Assembly: GCF_019957155.1 (NCBI RefSeq)
Contig: NZ_JAIPME010000002.1
Location: 434,001 to 498,000, forward strand
DNA length: 64,000 nucleotides
Source of the DNA: Anaerococcus murdochii
Lineage (GTDB): Bacteria; Bacillota; Clostridia; Tissierellales; Peptoniphilaceae
Reading direction: 5' to 3'
A program made the position numbers and the translations under genes. The notes under the pieces were generated by a model, which saw nothing but the letters and a program-made list of their open reading frames with translations, was not told where the DNA came from and did not search any database. This document shows positions 37,208 through 46,682 of this stretch, piece after piece. The stretch's first letter is position 1, and every line of letters begins with the position of its first letter.

Positions 37208-37951
37208 TTATAGGTCAGATGGCGACATTCCAAGGTATTTTTTAAAAACCCTGGCAAAATATTTTGCAGAAGAATACCCGCACATATAAGCGATTTCTGT
37301 AATATTGTAATCGGAATTTTTAAGCAAATCGATAGCCTTATTTATCCTATATCTGTTCAAATATTCGTTAAAAGTGATGTGGACTTCCTTCTTAAACTTC
37401 CTATTAAGCATGGATTCAGAATAAGCTAACTCCTTTGATAGGTCTGAGATAGAAATTTTTTCCTCGTAATTGTTTTTTATATAATCAATCATCTCAAGAA
37501 CAGTGGTATCCTTTATAAGAGGATTTAAGCTAATATCAACAGCATTTTCAAGGTCCGTTTTTTGGGAAATAACATTTCTCTTTTTGTAAATTATCTCCCT
37601 AGCATTTATCAGAGCTTCCTTTAGATCATCAAGGCTGATTGGTTTTAGAAGATAGTCTGTAACCCCGTATTTAAGTGCTCTTTGGGCATAGGAAAAATAA
37701 TCGTAGCCCGAAATAATTATGGCTATATAATCATAATCAAGAGTTTCACTTATCATATCAAGCCCATCTTTTTCGGGCATATTTATATCAGCAATGACAA
37801 TGTCTGGCTGGTATTTTTTGATAAGATCAACTCCCTCGACTCCATTAGATCCGTCAGCCACAACTACCATGCCCAAAGCATCGTAGTCTATGAAGTGGAG
37901 GAGTTTTTTCCTAATTAAATTTTCATCTTCAACTATTAAAACTTTTATCAT
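37208..37951 (-). CDS. Response regulator with AraC-type DNA-binding domain (YesN-like)
   Basis: This 247-residue protein has an N-terminal receiver domain (VLIVEDENLIRKK; phosphoacceptor Asp in DIVIADINMPEKDG; Lys in YLLKPI) and a C-terminal AraC helix-turn-helix pair (ITEIAYMCGYSSAKYFARVFKKYLGMSP). It is the partner of the kinase encoded one base upstream and lies next to the ABC importer it probably activates. Confidence 0.92.
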   Translation of the reverse strand: MIKVLIVEDENLIRKKLLHFIDYDALGMVVVADGSNGVEGVDLIKKYQPDIVIADINMPEKDGLDMISETLDYDYIAIIISGYDYFSYAQRALKYGVTDYLLKPISLDDLKEALINAREIIYKKRNVISQKTDLENAVDISLNPLIKDTTVLEMIDYIKNNYEEKISISDLSKELAYSESMLNRKFKKEVHITFNEYLNRYRINKAIDLLKNSDYNITEIAYMCGYSSAKYFARVFKKYLGMSPSDL

Positions 37952-37952
37952 C

Positions 37953-39557
37953 TTATAATCCTATCTTTATTTCCACACAAACACCCTCGCTATCATCCAC
38001 AAAGCCTATCCAAACCTTATCCTTATAAAGCATCCTTAGCCTGTTGTAGGTGTTAATAAGACCGTGGTGCTTCATAGAAATATAATCTTTTTTTGATTCT
38101 ACTTCCAGATAAGAATTTAGCCTCTCAATCTCTGTTTTTGCGAACTTTTTGCCATTATCACTAATCCTTATCAAAAGATCTTTGTCATTGCGTTTTATTT
38201 GTATTTTTAAATCCAAATTCGAAGTAGATTTTCTTGCATACTTCAAACTATTTTCCAAAATTGGCTGGAGGAAAAGTTTAGGGACCAAGACCTCCCCACT
38301 TTCCTCGTCCATTTCGATTTGATATTTAAATTTGTCCTCAGATTTGATTTTTTCAATGTCTAAGAACTTGTAAATATAGAAAATATCCTCATCCAGCCTA
38401 ATAAAGGATAGGTCATTTATGGAATATCTTAGGATTTCATTTAAGCCTTGGATTAGCCTGTCAGATATTTTTGGGTCAATATACATGGTAATTGAAATTA
38501 GCTCTAGGGTGTTGTACAAAAAGTGTGGATTGAATTGAGATTCAAGCATCTTAAACTCATTGTACTTGTTGACGTATTTGAGCCTCACGTTTTTATCTAG
38601 AAGGATTTTCTTTGAGTCAATTAGCTTATTTATATTTTTTACTATGGAATTTATCTCATCGTCAGTCCTTATGTCGATGCGGTTAAGCTCTCCTTCAGCA
38701 ACCATATCAATTTCCTCGTTAAGCCTTGCAATTACTGCTGTTGAGTCTTCTATAAAGCCCCTGATAGATACTAGTAAAAAGGCAAGGATTAAAAATCCCC
38801 CAAGGAAAATCAAAGAAAGGATATAAATAAATTGGTCGTTTGAAATGGTTCTTTTGACAATGGTGTGGACTTGGTAATCTCCGTAATCCATGGCTTCTTC
38901 GATATAGGTTCCCTTATCCAAAAAATCCGGCCTCAGCTTATTTAGCCTATCCAAATTATTTTCAACCAAGGCCAAGTCGTTAAATATCACCCTGCCATAA
39001 TGATCTGTTATATAAAAGCCACCAGCCTTAAGTCTGATTTTCCTGGAAATATTCCCACCAGGTATATATAAAACTGCCTGGCCATTTTTGTATTTGCCCC
39101 TAAGAACGTAGACAAAGTCCTTCCTATCCCTAAAAAAAGTTGTGGAAATTCCGTCCCTATCAAGGCCCATAATGTTTTGGTAGGACATAAAAGATTTGTA
39201 ATCTCTTTTCTTCTTGCTATAGGAAAAATCATTTCCCTTAGTTGGATAAAAATCAATTTGGTAGTCGATTCCTAGCTCATTTGCCAAACTATAATAAGAT
39301 TTTACCAAGCTTTGGCTAGCCTTGCCTTTTTCTAAACCAGATTCTATTTCTTTTTCATTTTCCTTAAGGAAATCTTTAAAACTCGTGTCAATTAGGGCAA
39401 ATTCATTGTAAACGGCATCAAGATTTGTCCTAACTTCCTTGAAATCAACAGCATAATAGATATAGACATAAAGGCCTGAAAGTCCAAGGAGGATTAGGAT
39501 CAAAAAGCCCAAAACCTTTTTAAAAATCCCCTTATAAATCTTGTGCGAATAAAGCAT
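37953..39557 (-). CDS. Sensor histidine kinase (YesM-like, LytS/His_kinase family)
   Basis: This 534-residue protein has a helix at about 14-34, an extracellular sensor region to about 240, a second helix (FIYILSLIFLGGFLILAFLLVSI), a HAMP-like segment and a His_kinase domain with the phospho-His in ESQFNPHFLYNTLELISI, then a C-terminal ATPase with NSLKYARKS and ISDNGKKF. It would sense an outside ligand and signal to the AraC-type regulator. Confidence 0.92.
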   Translation of the reverse strand: MLYSHKIYKGIFKKVLGFLILILLGLSGLYVYIYYAVDFKEVRTNLDAVYNEFALIDTSFKDFLKENEKEIESGLEKGKASQSLVKSYYSLANELGIDYQIDFYPTKGNDFSYSKKKRDYKSFMSYQNIMGLDRDGISTTFFRDRKDFVYVLRGKYKNGQAVLYIPGGNISRKIRLKAGGFYITDHYGRVIFNDLALVENNLDRLNKLRPDFLDKGTYIEEAMDYGDYQVHTIVKRTISNDQFIYILSLIFLGGFLILAFLLVSIRGFIEDSTAVIARLNEEIDMVAEGELNRIDIRTDDEINSIVKNINKLIDSKKILLDKNVRLKYVNKYNEFKMLESQFNPHFLYNTLELISITMYIDPKISDRLIQGLNEILRYSINDLSFIRLDEDIFYIYKFLDIEKIKSEDKFKYQIEMDEESGEVLVPKLFLQPILENSLKYARKSTSNLDLKIQIKRNDKDLLIRISDNGKKFAKTEIERLNSYLEVESKKDYISMKHHGLINTYNRLRMLYKDKVWIGFVDDSEGVCVEIKIGL

Positions 39558-39563
39558 AATCTT

Positions 39564-40118
39564 TTACACCACCAGTCCCAAGGCCAGGTAAATAGCCCCA
39601 CTTGCAAGCATTACCTTTATTGGGTCGTAATCTTTTTTTTGCATGATTATAAAAGCTCCGATAAAAAGACCTAGCATTTTAAAATCAAGGTTTGCTATTG
39701 CTACGGCATTTACATCAAAAAGTGCAGTTTTTAGTATATCAAGGCCTGCAATTAGGATCATTACAACAATGGCAGGTCTTAGAAATTTTAAGACATCAGT
39801 CATTAAGTCCAGGTCCTTGTATTTTTTATAAAAATATGAAAGGGCCCCAACTATGATCGCCGATGGGAGAATACAGCCCATTGTGGCGGCAAGGCTGCCT
39901 GGAAAACCCGCTACTCTTTGGCCTACAAAGGTAGCTGAGTTTAGGGCAATTGGCCCTGGTGTCATCTGGCTTATTGTGATTAGGTCGTTAAATTCTCCCA
40001 CTGCAAGCCAGCCGTTTTCTACGACTACTTCTTGTTGGATTAGGGCGAGGGCTGCATAGCCTCCGCCAAAAGAGAAGAGTCCGATTTTAAAAAAACTTAT
40101 AAATAATTTAATTAGCAT
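39564..40118 (-). CDS. Chromate transporter-family protein, half 2
   Basis: This 184-residue short CHR protein has the family motif FKIGLFSFGGGYAALALIQ (residues about 10-28) and SQMTPGPIALNSATFVG. Short CHR proteins work as pairs. It overlaps the other half by 11 nt and precedes the sensor kinase by 6 nt, so the transporter and two-component system may share a transcript. The true substrate is unlikely to be chromate in an anaerobe but is unknown. Confidence 0.85.
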   Translation of the reverse strand: MLIKLFISFFKIGLFSFGGGYAALALIQQEVVVENGWLAVGEFNDLITISQMTPGPIALNSATFVGQRVAGFPGSLAATMGCILPSAIIVGALSYFYKKYKDLDLMTDVLKFLRPAIVVMILIAGLDILKTALFDVNAVAIANLDFKMLGLFIGAFIIMQKKDYDPIKVMLASGAIYLALGLVV

Positions 40119-40665
40119 GGCCCCTCCTTTTTATAAGCGAATTTATTAGGCCAAGTAAGATTAGTCCGCCGATTATATAAACAATGTTGACCTTTAAAAA
40201 ATATCCCAAAATAAATGCTACAACCATAACTACCGGCACGAATTTTGACTTTTCCTTTAGTAAGTCTTTGGCCATATCATAAGAAACCTTAAAAATCAGG
40301 GCGGCAATAGCTGCCTGCATTCCCTTTAAGAAGCTTGCTATATAGTGGTTTGCTATGAAGGCCTCGTAAAACATTGAAATGACAGAAATAATTACAAGGG
40401 GTGGGATGGCTGTGCCTAAAATCGCCACAAACATTCCAGGTATTCCTCCTGTTTCATAGCCTACAACTATTGATGCATTTATAGCAACAGCTCCCGGTGC
40501 CGACTGGGCAATGGCTGTCATATCAAGCATCTGGTCCTTATCTATCCATTTTAATTTATCTACAAAGGTATCTTTCATCAAAGTCAATATCACATAGCCC
40601 CCGCCAAAGGTGAAGGCTGAAAGGTAAAGAGTTGATTTAAAGATTTGCCATAATTTATTTTTCAT
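40108..40665 (-). CDS. Chromate transporter-family protein, half 1
   Basis: This 185-residue short CHR protein has STLYLSAFTFGGGYVILTLM near the N-terminus and AQSAPGAVAINASIVVGY. It forms a pair with the protein encoded at 39564. The gene is divergent from folA with a tight 59-bp spacer. Confidence 0.85.
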   Translation of the reverse strand: MKNKLWQIFKSTLYLSAFTFGGGYVILTLMKDTFVDKLKWIDKDQMLDMTAIAQSAPGAVAINASIVVGYETGGIPGMFVAILGTAIPPLVIISVISMFYEAFIANHYIASFLKGMQAAIAALIFKVSYDMAKDLLKEKSKFVPVVMVVAFILGYFLKVNIVYIIGGLILLGLINSLIKRRGHAN

Positions 40666-40724
40666 AAGTCCTCTTTCTACCTATATCTTACTATTTTTTT
40701 GGGTATAAGTAAGGTGAGGTGAAT

Positions 40725-41213
40725 ATGAAACTAATACTAGCAGTTGACAAAAATTGGGCAATCGGTCTGGACAATAAGATGCTTTATGATTTAAAAAAAG
40801 ATCTCAAGCATTTTAAGGAAACTACAACCGGTGGCATTGTTATAATGGGAAGAAAGACCTTCGATTCAATGGGTAGGGCACTTCCAAATAGGGAAAATAT
40901 AATTTTAACTAGGGATGAGGACCTAAAAAGAGATGGGGCCTTGGTTTTTAATGACATTTCTGAAATCCTATCCTATGTAGAAAAATCCCCCAAGGAGGCC
41001 TTTGTAATTGGTGGAGCAGAAATTTGTGAGCTTTTCCTGGACAATATTGATGAGGCAATCATCACAAAAATTGATAAGGAAAGCCCAGCAGACACCAAAC
41101 TCCACAACTTTGATAAGGATTCAGATTTTGAAATCGTCGAAGAAAGCGAACCCATAGATGATGAAGGAAAAAAGATAAAATTTGTAAGATACATAAGAAA
41201 GGAAAGAAAATGA
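40725..41213 (+). CDS. folA: Dihydrofolate reductase
   Basis: I start at the ATG at 40725, behind AAGGTGAGG (162 residues), not the GTG six bases earlier. DHFR landmarks are LILAVDKNWAIGLDNKMLYDLKKDLKHFKE (quoted in parts: NWAIGLDNKMLYDL), VIMGRKTFDSMG, ALPNRENIILTR and FVIGGAEICELFL. It makes tetrahydrofolate from dihydrofolate. No thyA is adjacent. Confidence 0.95.
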   Translation: MKLILAVDKNWAIGLDNKMLYDLKKDLKHFKETTTGGIVIMGRKTFDSMGRALPNRENIILTRDEDLKRDGALVFNDISEILSYVEKSPKEAFVIGGAEICELFLDNIDEAIITKIDKESPADTKLHNFDKDSDFEIVEESEPIDDEGKKIKFVRYIRKERK

Positions 41214-41455
41214 AAGATAAAATATTATTTGTAAGTGACCTCTGCCCAGATTGTGCAGGGATTTTAGGAGAAATTGAAGACGGAAGCGAGAAATATAAGG
41301 ACTACGATGTAGTAAATGTCACCTCTTCCATGCCAAGCCTAAAACTATTTCTAAAATACAGGGACACTCTCCCTGGCTACGAAGAAGTAAGAAAAACCCA
41401 CAGGGCAGGCGTGCCTTCTGTGGTAATTGGGGAAAATGAGGTGGAGTTTTTATAG
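41210..41455 (+). CDS. Small CPDC-motif protein, glutaredoxin-like
   Basis: This 81-residue protein has a redox CxxC motif (DLCPDCAG, Cys12-Cys15) and a cis-Pro-like segment RAGVPSVVIGENEVEFL, which matches a glutaredoxin/thioredoxin-like fold. It overlaps the folA stop by four bases (ATGA), so both are co-expressed. The partner is unknown. Confidence 0.7.
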   Translation: MKDKILFVSDLCPDCAGILGEIEDGSEKYKDYDVVNVTSSMPSLKLFLKYRDTLPGYEEVRKTHRAGVPSVVIGENEVEFL

Positions 41456-41626
41456 TTTGATTTTCATTTCAAATTAATTTTTTATTTGAAATCCAGACGA
41501 ACTTACAAAGTGGATTCTAAACTCATGGAGTCTTGTAATTTAAAAGACAAACAAAGTCTCAATTTATGAGAATTTTCATCCTTTAAAAGGTCGCAATAGC
41601 GATTTAGGATAACTTGATAAAAATCT
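41456..41626. other. Spacer downstream of the CPDC gene
   Basis: No gene is seen. An A+T-rich hairpin ATTTCAAAT/ATTTGAAAT lies near 41466-41494. The true terminator of the folA operon begins at 41627 and is split by an IS3 element. Confidence 0.4.
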
Positions 41627-41694
41627 GACCCGGCAAAAATGAACTGACCCCCAAAAGTTAGACCAAAAACTAACTAAAGGAGGTCAGTTTTTAA

Positions 41695-42288
41695 ATGGCA
41701 AAATATAGTACAGAATTCAAAATGAAAGTAGTAAAAGAATATTTAGAATCCAATATCTCATATAGATCTTTATCAGATAAATATTGCATACCATCAGAAA
41801 AAGTAATAAAAACCTGGGTAAATACATATAAAACACAAGGCTATGAATGACTAAAAGTAAAAAGAGAAAATACACAATACACTTTGGAATTTAAGTTAAA
41901 TGTAGTAAACTTGTACTTAACAGGAGAAATGTCCTATCAAAGCCTAGCAAATGAATTAAAGATAAACAATCCATTAATGATAGCAAGATGGGTAATAGAC
42001 TTTAGAGAAAAAGGCATAGAAGGACTGAAATCTAAAAAGAGAGGAAGACCTTCAAAAATGTCAAAATCCCCAAAAAAATCAAAAGATACTAAAATAGAAT
42101 CATCAGCACAATTAACCAACGAAGAAGATAATTCCTTAAATGAAGCACAACTAAAAGAAAAAATAAAGAAATTAGAAGAAAAAAACTATTGGCTCCAACT
42201 AGAAAATGATGCAATAAAAAAAAAGATAGAATTATCTCAAATGACAGATACAGAAATAAGACAATTGCTGAAACAATTGAAGTCTTAA
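41695..42288 (+). pseudogene. IS3 OrfA with internal stop
   Basis: The frame starts MAKYSTEFKMKVVKEYLESN behind AAAGGAGG, and holds two helix-turn-helix units. It is broken by TGA at 41848-41850 (codon 52, in GYE*LKV, where Gly GGA is expected), then continues in the same frame to 42288. The rest has a Lys-rich linker and a leucine-zipper-like C-terminus. Confidence 0.85.
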
Positions 42289-43145
42289 GAAGTAAATACA
42301 AACTAAAAGACTTGTTAAAATACTTTAATATTGCCAAATCAACATACATGTATTAGCAAAAACGATTAAATAAACCAAATAAAGATATAGAGATAGAAAA
42401 GAAAATACTAAACATAAGAAAAGACAATCCAAACTATGGCTACAGAAGAATAACAGCCATGTTAAAAAGATCAGGACTAATAATAAACAAAAAGAAAGTA
42501 CAAAGATTAGTTCAAAAGTTAAAACTTCAAGTAAAAAGTTATTCACGAAAATCTAGAAAATACTCATCCTACAAAGGACAAGTAGGAAAAATATCAGACA
42601 ACAAAATAAAAAGAAACTTCAAAGTAGAAAAACCATACATAAAAATAACAACAGACACAACAGAATTTAAGTATTTAGAAAAAGATAAAACAGGAACCTA
42701 CCAAATAAAGAAACTCTATCTAAACCCATACCTAGACATGTACAACAGTGAAATACTAAGCTATGAAATATCAAAACAACCAACAATAGAACCAATCTTG
42801 AAAGCCTTAGACAAAGCAATAAAGGTAACTAAAAAAAGTAAAGAAGAAAGAATATTCCACTCAGATCAAGGCTGGGCATATCAAACAAAGAAATATACAT
42901 CAAGACTTGAAACAAACGGCATCACCCAATCTATGTCAAGAAAAGGCAACTGCTTAGACAACTCACCAATGGAAAACTTCTTTGGAATATTAAAACAAGA
43001 AATATATTACGGAAGAAAATTCTATTCATACGAACACTTAAAACAGACAATAGAAGATTTCATAGAATATTACAACGAAGAAAGAATAAAAGAAAAATTA
43101 GGATACTTATCACCAATAGAATACAGAAAGAAGAATGCAGCATAA
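42225..43145 (+). pseudogene. IS3 OrfB integrase with internal stop
   Basis: The frame lies -1 to orfA, entered at the A9G run (42216-42225). TAG at 42354-42356 interrupts STYMY*QKRLN, where a Trp (TGG) is usual. The part after it is intact: HTH_21-like YGYRRI, then the DDE catalytic core with ITTDTTEF, IFHSDQGWAYQ and SPMENFFGILKQE. Confidence 0.87.
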
Positions 43146-43148
43146 AAA

Positions 43149-43216
43149 TTTCCTACCCCTAGGGGTAGGAAAGAACAAAGAAATACCAGAGCTAGTTTAG
43201 TTCTAACTCTGGTATT
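43149..43216. repeat. Two perfect hairpins at the IS3 3' end
   Basis: A 24-nt perfect palindrome around TACCCCTAGGGGTA (43149-43172) and the stem AATACCAGAG/CTCTGGTATT (43182-43216) lie between orfB and the right inverted repeat. They may stop transcription through the element. Confidence 0.7.
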
Positions 43217-43268
43217 AGGTCCAACTTTGTGGGGTCACCTTAAAAATGCCGGGTCTTTTTTTGAAATT

Positions 43269-43883
43269 TTATAGAATTTTATTAATTTTTTCCTTTAATT
43301 TCCTTGTATCTTCTTCTACATTTGGGCTATCCATAATAGCTCTTACAACGCAGATCCCGTCTATGCTTGAGCCTTTTAGGATGTCAATGTTGTCGAAATT
43401 CAGGCCGCCTATGGCATAGACTTCAATTCCTACATTTTTCTTTATTTCAATTAAGGTTTCCAAGCTTGTCCTTTTGGTTTTGACGTGGGTTTTGGTTTCA
43501 AAAATAGCCCCAACCCCTAGATAATTAGCCCCTTGCTTTTCGGCTATTTTAGCAGCTTCCACAGATTTTGCTGTAGCCCCTATAAGGGCTTCTGGTCCTA
43601 AAAGTTTTCTGCCAAGCTCTATTGGAATATCGTCCGCACCTAGGTGAACCCCGAGACCCAAAGCCCAGGCAATGTGAGGCTTATCGTCAATTAACATTGG
43701 TACCTTGTAGGAATCACAAAGGGCCTTGACTTTTTTGCCCAGATTTAGGATTTCAAGGTCAGTCTTTTCTTTTTCCCTCAGTTGAAGGATATCTACCCCG
43801 CCTTTGAGGGCAGATTCGATTCTTTCTAAAAATTCTTCCTCGCTATACTTATCCGAATTTGTAACCATGTATAGTTTTTTCAA
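43269..43883 (-). CDS. thiE: Thiamine-phosphate synthase
   Basis: I prefer the TTG at 43883 (204 residues), which sits 8 nt after AAGGGAG and overlaps the thiM stop (TTGA); an ATG at 43925 would give 218 residues but overlaps thiM by 46 nt. Motifs are YMVTNSDKYSEEEF, ILQLREKEKTD, GVHLGADDIP, YLGVGAIFETKTH and VYAIGGLNFDN. It joins HMP-PP and THZ-P to thiamine phosphate. Confidence 0.92.
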   Translation of the reverse strand: MKKLYMVTNSDKYSEEEFLERIESALKGGVDILQLREKEKTDLEILNLGKKVKALCDSYKVPMLIDDKPHIAWALGLGVHLGADDIPIELGRKLLGPEALIGATAKSVEAAKIAEKQGANYLGVGAIFETKTHVKTKRTSLETLIEIKKNVGIEVYAIGGLNFDNIDILKGSSIDGICVVRAIMDSPNVEEDTRKLKEKINKIL

Positions 43884-44701
43884 AATTTTATCTCCCTTAC
43901 TTTTGCTTTTTCCCTTATTTCGCAATCACTAATCAGACCGATTTGGTCCATCAAATTTACAAAAAATGTATAAAGACCTTCTGTATCTGCCTTTTCTGCG
44001 GCAATTTCCATTACAAGTAGGCCAATAAGGCTAGCCGAAACCGGGTCAGTTACTGCCATAAAAGATGAAATCATTGCTGTGACCATGCAGCCTGTGCCGG
44101 TAATTTTGCTTAAGGTCTCAACTCCATTGTCAACTGTGTAAAAAGAATCTTTTGTCACGACCAAGTCGGTTTTACCTGTGACTAATACTGTCGTTTGGTA
44201 TTTTTTCGCTAGATTTCTTACTTCTCGGGCAATTTCTTCTATATTTTCTTTAGAAATTTCATCAGCTTTACCAACGTCAATTCCTCTGGCATTTGACTTT
44301 CCCTTAGCAAGGGCCCTGATTTCTGAACTATTGCCCTTGATCAAATCAAAATGGTACTTACCAAGTAAATCCATTGCAAAATTATAGCGGAGAGTCGATG
44401 CTCCAACTCCTACCATATCAATACTTAGAGATATTTTTTTCTCATTTGCAGCCTGAGCTGCCAGATCAATAGCGACCATCCTTTCTGCCGTGATATTTCC
44501 TAGATTTATACTTAGGGAATCAACCATTTTTACTATCTCTCCCACCTCTTGAGGATGGGCTGCACAAATTGCCTTGGCTCCCATAAATAAAATAACATTG
44601 GCAACCATATTTATAGCGATTGGATGGGTGATGGCATGGACTAGGGGCGATTTTTCCTTTAACCTGTCCCTGGCCTCTAATATTTTTTCTAAATCAAACA
44701 T
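43880..44701 (-). CDS. thiM: Hydroxyethylthiazole kinase
   Basis: This 273-residue protein starts with SPLVHAITHPIAINMVANVILFMGAKAICA, typical of ThiM (quoted core: VHAITHPIAINMVANV). It also has LIKGNSSEIRAL and the catalytic Cys region KITGTGCMVTA. It phosphorylates hydroxyethylthiazole for salvage, next to thiE. Confidence 0.94.
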   Translation of the reverse strand: MFDLEKILEARDRLKEKSPLVHAITHPIAINMVANVILFMGAKAICAAHPQEVGEIVKMVDSLSINLGNITAERMVAIDLAAQAANEKKISLSIDMVGVGASTLRYNFAMDLLGKYHFDLIKGNSSEIRALAKGKSNARGIDVGKADEISKENIEEIAREVRNLAKKYQTTVLVTGKTDLVVTKDSFYTVDNGVETLSKITGTGCMVTAMISSFMAVTDPVSASLIGLLVMEIAAEKADTEGLYTFFVNLMDQIGLISDCEIREKAKVREIKF

Positions 44702-44752
44702 TGCCCTTCCTTTCTTTTTTGAAATTGTTTTTAATTTATTCGAAAAGCCGAC

Positions 44753-45919
44753 CTATAGGTTTATATAGTCTGTAAATACTGGGGTCATGCCGAGGTTCTT
44801 TAGGTCCTCAAAGGTTTCTGCAGTTGACCTTGCATCGTCAATTACAAATTGTTCATCACCCTCATCTTGACTTTCTTTTGACCTATGGCCAATTGATGTA
44901 TCAACAGATGCTGAAATTTTTGTCGCAGCATAGTTTACGGCTAGGTTTCTAAAATCTTTTGACTCCCTGGTTGAAAGGGTGATTGATGCAAAAGGCAAAA
45001 ACATCCTAATAGCAGCCATGATTTGGAAAAACTTTTTATCGTCAACTATGTTGAATTTTAGTGAATTATCTGCACCGTGGGTTGGTCTTATTCTTGGCAA
45101 AGAAATAGCGATTTCTGCGTAAGGGTATTTTTTCTGGATTTCGCTTGCGTGGATAGCAAGTTTAAAGGCTTCTTCTATTGGATCTCCAAGACCGAAAAGC
45201 GTTCCAAAACCAACTCCCCTAAAACCAGCCTGGAGGGCCCTTTCCTGGGTATCAAACCTATAGGAAAAACTCCTCTTGTGACCGTAAGGGTGGTAGTAAT
45301 CGTAGGTTTCAGGATTGTATGTTTCTTGGAAAACTGTCACAAAATCCGCCCCTGCTTGTCTTAAAAGTTTGTAATCATCCACATTGGCAGGATAAACCTC
45401 GATGCCTATCACCTTAAAATACTTGCTAGCAATTTTACAAGCTTCGGCAATATATTCTATAGACGAAAACTTTTTAGATTCCCCAGTTAAGATTAACACG
45501 TCTTCAATACCTGTATCGGCAAGAGCCTTCATCTCAGCTTCGATTTCATCAAAGGTTAATTTGGCCCTTTTTATATCAGACTTGGCCCTAAAGCCACAAT
45601 ACCTACAGGAATTTTCGCAATAATTTGCTATATATATTGGAGAAAATAGACAAACATTGTTGCCAAAATATCTGATTCTTTTCTCCTTTGCCAAATCGGC
45701 TATGACCTCTAGGTATTCTCCTGCCTCATCGCTTAGGAGATTATAAAAGTCTCTTGGAGTAATACTTGATGACTCTAGGCTTGCCACCACATCAGCCTTG
45801 GTAACTTTTATATTTTTTACTTCTTCGTAGGATTTTTTCACCCTTTCTTTAATGTCTGAATCGATTATATCCATTCCTGGAAAATAATCGAGCACACTTT
45901 CTATATTCATATCAGTCAA
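44753..45919 (-). CDS. thiH: 2-iminoacetate synthase ThiH (radical SAM)
   Basis: This 388-residue protein has the radical SAM cluster motif CENSCRYCGF (residues about 105-114) and a C-terminal domain with AIRMFLPFASITLSTRES. It cleaves tyrosine to dehydroglycine and p-cresol for thiazole formation, an anaerobic route. It overlaps thiG by 8 nt. Confidence 0.95.
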   Translation of the reverse strand: MTDMNIESVLDYFPGMDIIDSDIKERVKKSYEEVKNIKVTKADVVASLESSSITPRDFYNLLSDEAGEYLEVIADLAKEKRIRYFGNNVCLFSPIYIANYCENSCRYCGFRAKSDIKRAKLTFDEIEAEMKALADTGIEDVLILTGESKKFSSIEYIAEACKIASKYFKVIGIEVYPANVDDYKLLRQAGADFVTVFQETYNPETYDYYHPYGHKRSFSYRFDTQERALQAGFRGVGFGTLFGLGDPIEEAFKLAIHASEIQKKYPYAEIAISLPRIRPTHGADNSLKFNIVDDKKFFQIMAAIRMFLPFASITLSTRESKDFRNLAVNYAATKISASVDTSIGHRSKESQDEGDEQFVIDDARSTAETFEDLKNLGMTPVFTDYINL

Positions 45920-46682
45920 AAAAGTCCCTTAGTGGTGAAGATGGGTCGGCACCTGATTGTAAAACTCTACCTGGTTTTGCAAGGTAAGCTAGCCTTCCAC
46001 CTTCAATTCCTAGCTTGAAGGCCTTGGCCATCAAGTTTATATCGCTAGCAGAAGCTATACCTGTATTTGCCATAATAGCTGCAGCTCCCATTTCCATAGC
46101 TTCTGCAGCATGACTTGGCACACCAATTCCTGCATCGACAATAACTGGTAGGTCTATTTCGTCAATTATTATTTTTATAAAATCTCGAGTAGCTAGTCCC
46201 TTGTTTGAGCCAATTGGACTAGCAAGAGGCATGATTGCAGAAGCTCCTGCATCTCTTAAGTCCCTAGCAAAATTTAGGTCTGGATACATATATGGAAGAA
46301 CTACAAAGCCTTCTTTGGCAAGAATTTCTGTTGCCTTTAGGGTTTCAACATTGTCTGGTAAAAGGTATTTTGAATCTCTCATTATTTCGATTTTTACAAA
46401 GTTTCCACAACCCATTTCCCTGGCAAGTCTTGAGATTCTAATAGCTTCGTCAGCATTTCTTGCACCTGAGGTGTTTGGGATGATAGTAACATCTTTTGGT
46501 ATGTAATTTAAAATATTTGCTACATCTTTGGTATTTGCTCTTCTTAGAGCAACAGTAATCATTTGTGAACCTGCAGATTTGATAGCTGCATCAATTAATT
46601 CTGGCGAATATTTTCCAGAACCAAGGATAAACCTTGACTCAAATTTCTTATCTCCAAGTACTAAATAATCTTTATTTTCCAT
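45912..46682 (-). CDS. thiG: Thiazole synthase ThiG
   Basis: This 256-residue TIM-barrel protein has FILGSGKYS, TIIPNTSGARNADEAIRI, the catalytic Lys in NFVKIEIM, and PVIVDAGIGVPSHAAEAMEMGAAAI (quoted in part). It builds the thiazole ring from DXP, dehydroglycine and ThiS thiocarboxylate. Starts inside the end of thiF (11-nt overlap). Confidence 0.95.
   Translation of the reverse strand: MENKDYLVLGDKKFESRFILGSGKYSPELIDAAIKSAGSQMITVALRRANTKDVANILNYIPKDVTIIPNTSGARNADEAIRISRLAREMGCGNFVKIEIMRDSKYLLPDNVETLKATEILAKEGFVVLPYMYPDLNFARDLRDAGASAIMPLASPIGSNKGLATRDFIKIIIDEIDLPVIVDAGIGVPSHAAEAMEMGAAAIMANTGIASASDINLMAKAFKLGIEGGRLAYLAKPGRVLQSGADPSSPLRDFFD

Larger units (their letters stand above)
41640..43242 (+). 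mobile_element. IS3-family insertion sequence, inactivated
   Basis: The element is about 1.6 kb with imperfect 25-bp terminal inverted repeats (19 of 25 positions match; shared blocks TGACCCC and AAAGTT.GACC). It carries orfA and orfB with an A9G slippage run between them. Both reading frames contain nonsense codons. Flanking AAAA is a probable target duplication. Confidence 0.85.
41627..43262 (+). terminator. folA operon terminator, split by IS3 insertion
   Basis: The arms GACCCGGCA (41627-41635) and TGCCGGGTC (43247-43255), followed by TTTTTTT, form one intrinsic terminator if the IS3 between them is removed. The original loop would have been AAA or AAAA, now duplicated on both sides of the element. 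Confidence 0.75.
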
